Assembly (NCBI GenBank): GCA_003024985.2
Contig: PXIH01S0009058.1
Strand: one strand, 5' to 3'
DNA length: 14,791 nt
Source: Euperipatoides rowelli
Taxonomy: Eukaryota; Onychophora; Udeonychophora; Euonychophora; Peripatopsidae
In this document: positions 8,659-14,791 of the stretch, piece by piece
How positions within the stretch are numbered: position 1 is the stretch's first letter
Layout of the letters: each line of letters opens with the position of its first letter
Position numbers and translations under genes: made by a program
Notes under the pieces: generated by a model
Database searches by the model: none
What the model saw: only the letters and a program-made list of their open reading frames with translations
What the model was told of the DNA's origin: nothing

Positions 8659-8768
8659 ATATTTGATTCATCTCTAGATGGTCTGCAAACAAGATGTAGC
8701 CAATTGCAACGTTTTAATTTGTCTTGGTGTGGAACTCACGGCCAACTTAGTAGCGATTGTGTTGAACG
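8659..8768 (+). CDS. FBXL4: FBXL4-like exon D: first leucine-rich repeat
   Basis: The exon reads IFDSSLDGLQTRCSQLQRFN followed by LSWCGTHGQLSSDCVE and two bases of an Arg codon. It corresponds to FBXL4 [23 protein letters not shown](T)G. The cysteine-containing LRR pattern (L--LQ-RC--L---NLSWC) is typical of FBXL proteins. Acceptor is TGTTTTCAG|AT (AG 8657-8658) and donor is ACG|GTACAT, a weaker donor than the others. The exon is 110 nt. Confidence 0.94.
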
Positions 8769-10059
8769 GTACATTTTTATTTCAATGTCCTCATTTTTTT
8801 GTCATGCATCCCTCACCATTGCATATTATATACTAATTTGAAGACGTACAATATATAGTTTTGTTGTAATCAATTCTACAATCTTTTTTTTTTAAATTCA
8901 ATAAAATATAATAATGCATTTTATATTCATATCAGCAAAAAATTTCGATTTTATATCATTTTTTATAGAAAATTACGTAGTATATGAATTCTTTGTATCT
9001 GAAGAGGAATTTCTGATCTTTCACAAATGAAATTGCAAATTATTTGTTAAATTGGGAATACTTAATTGTTGCCAATGTTAGATGTGGTGCCACATTTTTA
9101 TATTTACTGTAATCACATTTTAACAGATTTTTAATATTTTTTTTTAATCATATTAAAGGTTATGTCATAAGAGTCATGTTAGATTTAAAATGGTACTGTA
9201 TATAATAGGGTACTGTAGTATAAAAAATAAATAACACATTTTAATTTTATTTATAAATGTATAGATATTCCTATATACAGTACATACCTAAAAGATCTTG
9301 ACAACTTTGAGTGAAAAAGAGATTGAATACTGTCTAGATATTTTACAAGCAACTAATGGTGCACATGTTAAATGTCTTGTAAATGAGATGCTAAATTGTT
9401 TGAAATGTAATGCTATATGTAGATGGATAATTGGGCAGGATTAGTTGTAAACATTGCTAGACAGACAAAGTGGAAATGAGAGAATATTGTATGTTGATTA
9501 ATAACATGATAAGATTAAATTATTGGGGAGCANTGAAATATATAATAATGGGTTATTATAGTGTATTAAATAGTTTATGTGAATTATACAAATAAAATGG
9601 AAATTGTGGTGAAATGAATTACAGTATTTCACGAAAGTGTGCAGCCAGAAGGAAAGTTTTCTGTGATTTTGGGGGTATTCAAAGACGTGGGTGTCATGGC
9701 TGCCGATGGTTGTAAATAAAGAACAACAGAATAAATATTGGTGCAACTGATTGAATAAACTGAAAAAGTAGAAATCTTTGTAAATAATTATTTGTGAACA
9801 ATAGGGTAATTCTTCATAATTTTATTTTTCTTTGTGATTTATATGATACGAGGATTACCATATTGATTTATTCTTTGTGACAACACCTACTAATTTATCC
9901 ATGAAATGAGACTTGCTGTATACAGTGACAAATGTTAAAACTTCTAATCTTTATTAATTCTTAATGTGTGAATATAATATTATTGGATTATTAAACTTTT
10001 AATTAAGATGGTAACTATCAAATAAATTTTAACAAACTTTTGAACCACATCCGGGACTC
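8769..10059 (+). other. Intron 4, 5' part
   Basis: This is the first third of a 4,152-bp intron (8769-12920). It is mostly A+T-rich; a slightly G-richer block at about 9300-9740 has no recognisable coding content (the minus-strand frame 9498-9746 spans an N and shows no motif). Bases 9710-9770 contain AATAAAG and AATAAAC phrases that might come from an LTR. TGGTAACTATCA at about 10009 lies where a Copia primer-binding site could be, but the match is weak. Confidence 0.5.
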
Positions 10060-10288
10060 ATAACTGAATCATTGATAGATACAAATAAGACCAGCATCAT
10101 CAAATTAAATTCTACAAATTACCATTTATGGAAATTTGGTGTTGAGATGTTCCTGCTTAAAGAGGATTTATGGGACATAATATCGAGTTCACCCTTCAGA
10201 AACAATTACCTGTGAATGGACTAAAAAGAATAATGGAGCGATAGCCACAATTGCTCTATTTATATCTAATTTAAAGATTTATAAATAA
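10060..10288 (+). pseudogene. Copia-type retrotransposon gag N-terminal fragment
   Basis: Starting at an ATA in place of ATG, the frame reads TESLIDTNKTSIIKLNSTNY, then HLWKFGVEMFLLKEDLWDII. This matches the start of Ty1/Copia Gag (L-G-NY--WK--ME-LL--E-LWD-I). After a one-base frame change near 10190 it continues PSETITCEWTKKNNGAIATI and ALFISN, which is the following gag segment (W--K---A-A-I-L-I). Homology stops near 10270 and the rest of the polyprotein is missing. The element is dead and strongly truncated. No LTR pair could be identified. Confidence 0.75.
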
Positions 10289-10473
10289 TAACTTAATTAA
10301 ACTAAATACAAATAGCTAAGAAGATTTAGCTAGTTTTAATTATTAAAATTTAGTTGTAAAGTCAAATTGCAAAAATTTTGACCTATTATCTAAGCTATAT
10401 AAATAAATATACATTGCGTCTATTATTATTTAAATTTTTTGCTTTACTGTATCTACAGTATATGCTTATACAG

Positions 10474-11309
10474 CAGAGGTGTCAACAACATCAATCATGA
10501 TCTACCATGTTAGGCTTTTTGATAGACCGCTATTAATATACGGTATATTTTTTTTTAAGTCCCAATTTTTAAAACTATCAATAATAATTAATAATAAAGT
10601 TAAATATTCTTGTTTTTTTTAGATAGTTATATAATACGCATTTATACAANTATCTGCTCTTCTGCTTTTAATAAATAGTTAACTTTAAATGCATGAGGAA
10701 AATAATAACACAAGATTTTAAAATTAACAGTGTGCTGAACCAAATATATTTTCTTTTGAAATTTACAGCTAAAAAGTGCTAAATTAAATTTTTGTTTATT
10801 ATAAATTAATCATTTTCTTGGCAAAAATAATTCCATAATGATAATTATTAAAAGGAATCTTGCATTACACTTGAGTTTGTTTAAAAAACCAAAAAGAGAA
10901 GTAAATTTCATTTGTTTTCTTTCTAATGTTTACAAAGATAAACATTCATTTGAAATGTAACAAGTTGCTTGCTTAGGAGTTTGGACCTTGCCAGGCGTAT
11001 TGAAGACTAATATAATATTTTTTTTTTTGTGTAATTAAATACTTTATTTACAAAAATAAAATTAACAGCAAAGTATAAAAACAATGAAATTACAATCATC
11101 AAAATTACAATATTTGTTCATAATTTATAATTATAATTTCACACACTTATTTTATAAAAACTAGGGGAATCAACCATGAAATGACCCTACAAAATTTTTG
11201 TCCACCCCCCTATTGCCAACCCCCACCCCTGTGGAATTTTTGAAAGTAGATTGCGGGTGGATTTTTCTCTGGCAAAGTAGATCTTATATAAAAATTATTG
11301 ACATTCCTG
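10474..11309. mobile_element. hAT-type DNA transposon, decayed (about 836 bp)
   Basis: The left end CAGAGGTGTCAACAA and the reverse complement of the right end, CAGGAATGTCAATAA, form terminal inverted repeats of the CAG-G-TGTCAA type common in hAT elements. GATCTAC recurs at corresponding positions inside both ends (10498 region and 11275 region). The flanking 8-mers TTATACAG and ATAAACAT agree at five of eight positions, compatible with an old 8-bp target duplication. A minus-strand stretch inside resembles a hAT transposase segment. Boundaries are likely but not proven. Confidence 0.6.
10858..10976 (-). pseudogene. Possible hAT transposase fragment
   Basis: On the minus strand the sequence reads VTFQMNVYLCKH, stop, then in another frame MKFTSLFGFLNKLKCNARF. 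This resembles the block in Charlie/ZBED-type hAT transposases where an (V)-AF--KL-L(W/F) helix is followed by -HFPSL--FL----C. It sits inside the element bounded by hAT-like termini at 10474 and 11309, which raises its likelihood, but the match is short and frame-broken. Confidence 0.3.
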
Positions 11310-11361
11310 ATAAACATTATTTTCTTATAATTCAATAAAAGGGAGTTTTTATTTTTTCAGA

Positions 11362-11369
11362 AATTTGTC
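11362..11369. repeat. Left 8-bp target duplication of hAT-type element
   Basis: AATTTGTC directly precedes the element start AGGGTTGAGTC and is repeated exactly at 12531-12538. Confidence 0.8.
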
Positions 11370-12530
11370 AGGGTTGAGTCGATTATCCGGGTAACCGGTT
11401 AATCTACCGAACAGGCAAAACCGGTTAGTAATTTTATCACAAGGTTGTACGTTCTACCTAAATTACGTCTTAATATTTAAAAAAAAAAAAATTATAGCCT
11501 ATACGGTAATAATTCTCCCTTTTTTTTAAGCAAACAAAAGTAATTAATTCAATCATACTTAATTAAAATATAAAAAAATTAAAACATAATTTAGAATGTC
11601 TTATTTTCTTTAATGACCTTGATCGCATATTACATACAGTACCTGTACTACCGGTAAAATTACAGACTAGCCAAGAGCTTTTATTCATTCTTACACTGAA
11701 AGTTTGAAAAATGCCTTCACAAAGAAATTTTTAATTAGTAATTTCTTTAAAAAAGTTGACAAAAATAGAAACTTTTAACAGAAAAATAAAATGATTATCA
11801 CATTTATCCTAACGTGTCATTTTAATGGGCATCTAAGCAGAAATGCCATGCTCATTTTTTTTTAGTTTAATAAATACTCAATTTTTATTTAGAGACAGTA
11901 TATCAATATTTGCAAATTTAAACAATTGAAAAAATATTAATAAGTTAACTTAATAGTCATTTTTTTTAAAACACGATTTCTTTTTAAAATTTTATACGAA
12001 AATTTTATTTTGTGGCCATTTTCAGTATAGTCGCAGAGTAGAAACCTTAAGCTTGTATGGTCTAAGGTAGAAACATTTTGAGTGTACATACTGTATGTTT
12101 CAAATAAATTTTGTGCATTTTTTAAGGTATATTTAAATTGTCTTTATTATTTACTGTACGTTAATTTTTTAATGTGAACTTGTGAAGACATTTTTCAAAC
12201 TTTTTCAGTACGAATGATTAAAAGCTCTCGGATAGTCTATAATTCAACAGGTAGTGTATGATTAGAATTTATGATATGAAGGTAGTTTTTTTATTTTATT
12301 TACTGTATGTTTTTTTTTTTTTTCCTTTGGTTTCTTGAAGTTTATGAAAAAAATTTAATTCTATTAAAAAAATAATCCAAATATGCATACAGTATTATAA
12401 TATATAGGTTGTAAAATTTTTATGTTTTGAATTATTTTTTTTTGGGTTGGGGGGTGGGGTGTAATCGTCTGATATCCGTTTAGTAATGGTGGTTATCCAG
12501 ATATCAAAATTAGTATTTTTGTCCATCCCT
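11370..12530. mobile_element. Non-autonomous hAT-type element with perfect 8-bp target duplication
   Basis: The left end reads AGGGTTGAGTC...GATTATCCGGGTAACC. The reverse complement of the right end reads AGGGATGGACA...GATATCTGGATAACC. Short outer termini plus an internal matched block (about 15-16 bp) form imperfect inverted repeats of hAT style (C)AGGG(A/T)TG. The element is flanked by AATTTGTC on both sides, the 8-bp duplication expected of hAT insertion. The 1,161-bp interior has no transposase I can recognise, only A+T-rich sequence with subterminal AACCGGTT motifs near the left end and GATATC motifs near the right end. It lies 60 bp from the neighbouring hAT-type element but has different termini. 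Confidence 0.78.
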
Positions 12531-12538
12531 AATTTGTC
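12531..12538. repeat. Right 8-bp target duplication of hAT-type element
   Basis: AATTTGTC directly follows the element end TCCATCCCT, identical to 11362-11369. Confidence 0.8.
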
Positions 12539-12920
12539 TTAAAATTGTGATAAAATCTTTGTAAAAATTTATGTAAAATCATAAAATTAAAAAAAATCAA
12601 TTGTCATGAGAGCCCAAGATTGTTAAAATTTAGATTAAAAAAATAACAACGATAAATAATTTTATATATACCGTATATATTTTAAAAAAAATAATGCAAA
12701 ACTGATATGTTTTAATAGATTTGATTTTTTTTTCTCTTTGGCAATTAAATGTTGTTTTGTCTTTATTTTCCTAATTATAAATTTAATTTACTCTTTGTGT
12801 TTAGAACACAATAGATCTTAGAACTTTTATTTTAAATTTTTAAAGTAGATTTCTTTAATGTATAGTACGGTATTCATAATGTTTCGTTTTAAATTAATTT
12901 GCATATTTCTCTTTTTGCAG
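12539..12920 (+). other. Intron 4, 3' end
   Basis: A+T-rich intron sequence with no recognised element. It ends in a good polypyrimidine tract and acceptor TTTCTCTTTTTGCAG (AG 12919-12920). Confidence 0.7.
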
Positions 12921-13030
12921 GTTTTTCCGATCAACTGGTCGAGAACTAACATGTCTTCTTTTAGCTAGCTGTAGATTCATTAATTCTTCTGGTTTGAAGA
13001 TCGTTGCAGAGACATGTAGTAATTTACAGG
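12921..13030 (+). CDS. FBXL4: FBXL4-like exon E: second leucine-rich repeat
   Basis: The first G completes CG-G (Arg), then FFRSTGRELTCLLLASCRFI and NSSGLKIVAETCSNLQ, plus one base of the next codon. This matches FBXL4 [36 protein letters not shown] in spacing and in the LRR landmarks (EL--L-L--C-F-----L--I-E-C-NLQ). It is 110 nt long with donor CAGG|GTTAGT. The remaining LRRs and the C-terminus lie beyond the window: no exon continuing with the conserved ALNLSSC-type sequence was found before 14791. Confidence 0.94.
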
Positions 13031-13321
13031 GTTAGTTATGTTCTTTTTATAGGTACAACATAGAACTTGAAAATTGTGCATTTTTCTCGAAATATGGAAC
13101 TTAGGGCCCTTTACATTTATTGCTATGCTTAAATTGAAAAATAACTGAACTTTGAACTATTTGTTAGTTTTTAGTACTTTTAAATGAAAGTAAAAGTAAA
13201 TAGTGTTCATTTATTGATTGAAATATATATTTTGCAGATATTATTCAATTAAAGCATATTATCTATATGCTGTTTTAACTTTGTCAATGCATGTTTAATT
13301 CATCAAATTTTCTTATTTCAT

Positions 13322-13860
13322 TTAAGGGAGGACACGGTTAAGACAACACTCAAAATGGCTCAAAAAATGGAATTTTAGATTTTAAGTTTTAAAATTTCCG
13401 GTTATTTCTGAATATACAGTAATGATAGCAAATTTAACATGAATATTACATTTTTTACTACCAAAATATATTTATTGACTCTATATAAAGAAATTTTTAT
13501 CAAAATAATTTTAAAAATAGACTCGAGGCGAAATTCCATTGTAAATATCTCTACTATTTTTTAGCTAGAAGCATGCAATTTCTTTAGAAAAATAAAATAA
13601 AGTGTCATCTAACGGAATAAATTGACAAAAATCACAATAAAACCCTGCTTCAACCAATAAAATCAAGCTTAACAAAGGCTCTTGTAAACAAATAGCTTGA
13701 AATATTGAAATGAGGTGAAAATATGGCTCCTTATTGCTTAATTGTGTCATGTGACACACAACTTTTGAGCAGCCAATAACAATTGAGAATTTTCCTTTAA
13801 TCCAGCGACTTAACGAGTCGTTATCCGACCGGGTGTTTTATTTCGGACAAGGATATCATT
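13322..13860. mobile_element. Candidate start of a TTAA-flanked repeat element
   Basis: TTAA at 13322-13325 is directly followed by GGGAGGACACGGTTAAGAC, an abrupt change from A+T-rich intron sequence. A TTAA next to a G-rich terminus is seen in Kolobok- and piggyBac-like DNA transposons, but the opposite end is not in the window, so inverted repeats cannot be tested and the family is not assigned. The right limit given here is only where composition changes. Confidence 0.3.
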
Positions 13861-14114
13861 TAATTTTGATTTATTATGATTTAATTTTTTTTAATATTTT
13901 GATATGTTAATTGTTTTTGTTAATTAATTAGATAGTTTTAATTGATTAGAAGATTGAAAACATTTTCTTTGGCGTATTCTCAGACAAGATTTTTTTTAAC
14001 ATTTTCAGATCTCTGGCAATTATTTTTTATAACACACTTGAATTAGTTTTAAATAAATTTAATGTTTAATTGTATTTGAATATTTGACATTAGTTCTTTA
14101 AACATTTTAAAGTT

Positions 14115-14230
14115 AGCATTAAATGTAGGGTACTATCATTTTGACATTTTTTTACTTAGAGACTTGAAATTTGGTATATAACTATTTTAAAACATAAGAC
14201 AGGGAACTATGGAGCCATAATTTTGATATG
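14115..14230. repeat. Direct repeat copy 1
   Basis: AGCATTAAAT, then ACATTTTTTTACTTAGAGAC, TTGAAATTTGG, ACTATTTTAAA, GACAGGGAACTATGGAG and AATTTTGATA occur in the same order as at 14660-14771. About 85 percent of positions agree by eye over the best 100 bp. The copies are 537-545 bp apart. Confidence 0.85.
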
Positions 14231-14659
14231 ATTTATAGATTTAGTAGCAAAATAAAAAGAAGCAAACATTCGCAAATTTGTTTATTTTTAAATATTGGTA
14301 CTTTTACTCATGTATAAACCAAAATGATAAAATTTCCAAAATAGTCATTCCTTGGTTTGGTTCTTTTAGATTGAGCTTGGAGCAAATTTTTTGAAATTTA
14401 TCACATTATTTTGAAATGACAGATTTTTACCCAAAACATGGTTTTCTGATTTGTTTGCATTGTGACCATGGCAACCAATGACCCAGAAAACCTTTACTTA
14501 TAGAATTTTTTAATATCTTAATATATTCTCTATATGTATACATTTTCATCAGATTTGGCCAGGGAATAAACAAAAAAAAAAACTAAACATGTAAAAAAAA
14601 AAAAAAAAAGTTTAAAGCTGTTTTTGTTATAATTACCATTTTAAAATGTGCTTTTCTCC

Positions 14660-14771
14660 AGCATTAAATCTATCGTTTCCACATTTTTTAACTTAGAGAC
14701 TTGAAATTTGGAATTTAACTATTTTAAATATGGGACAGGGAACTATGGAGTCAGAATTTTGATAGGCCTTA
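14660..14771. repeat. Direct repeat copy 2
   Basis: Second copy of the repeat at 14115-14230, same strand. Similarity may run to the window end, so the full unit could be longer than visible. Confidence 0.85.
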
Positions 14772-14791
14772 TAAATTTTGTACCAATAGCA

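Larger units (their letters stand above)
13031..14791 (+). other. Intron 5 (partial), repeat-rich
   Basis: No exon is visible. A candidate repeat starts at 13326 (listed separately). Bases 13640-13860 are less A+T-rich, with two CCAAT motifs (about 13654 and 13773), as might be seen in the regulatory region of an old mobile element. Bases 14570-14609 are two A homopolymers. The minus-strand open frame 13565-13759 has no recognisable domain. Confidence 0.55.

Noticed and set aside
10009-10020. Copia primer-binding site TGGTAACTATCA
   Set aside because: Only the first few bases fit a Met-tRNA complement and no LTR end could be shown next to it, so it was not annotated as a feature.
14009-14050. 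Possible next FBXL4 exon after ACATTTTCAG at 14008
   Set aside because: The frame continuing from exon E reads DLWQLFFITHLN and then a stop, with no resemblance to the expected ALNLSSC-type LRR sequence.

Overview
This window is eukaryotic, very A+T-rich genomic DNA (roughly three quarters A+T by eye) with classic GT-AG introns. Its one recognisable host gene is a partial, plus-strand orthologue of the animal F-box/leucine-rich-repeat gene FBXL4. Five exons are visible: 2198-2423, 6495-6565, 8508-8577, 8659-8768 and 12921-13030. Their reading phases join without a stop over 587 nt (about 195 codons). They cover the end of the N-terminal beta-rich domain, a variable linker, the F-box and the first leucine-rich repeats. 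The 5' and 3' parts of the gene lie outside the window. Protein similarity, base composition and repeat content suggest an invertebrate, probably an arthropod and possibly a crustacean; that last step is inference. Three single N bases point to a draft assembly.

Layout. Bases 1-2197 are the tail of an upstream intron. They hold a G-rich tract, a decayed plus-strand non-LTR retrotransposon (about 397-1875) and a degenerate ~30-bp repeat. Exon A (2198-2423) is followed by a 4,071-bp intron containing a repeat pair and a 550-bp internally deleted Tc1/mariner-type element (5629-6178). Exon B (6495-6565, F-box) is followed by a 1,942-bp intron with a ~125-150-bp degenerate tandem repeat, two back-to-back hairpins and a tRNA-derived SINE-like sequence. 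Exons C and D (8508-8577, 8659-8768) are separated by only 81 bp. A 4,152-bp intron follows, with a Copia-type gag fragment (10060-10288) and two hAT-type elements close together (10474-11309; 11370-12530, the latter with a perfect 8-bp target duplication). After exon E (12921-13030) the window runs into another intron, which contains a candidate TTAA-flanked repeat start and a 110-bp direct repeat.

How it works together: the gene is a housekeeping nuclear gene whose product, by homology, is the substrate receptor of an SCF ubiquitin ligase acting at the mitochondrial surface. Everything else visible is intronic mobile-element debris. I see no operon, CRISPR array or defence-type system. The main items beyond the gene are the elements defined structurally by terminal repeats and target duplications, the twin hairpins, a possible stop-containing alternative micro-exon after the F-box exon, and strong over-representation of the heptamer TACAGTA/TACTGTA.
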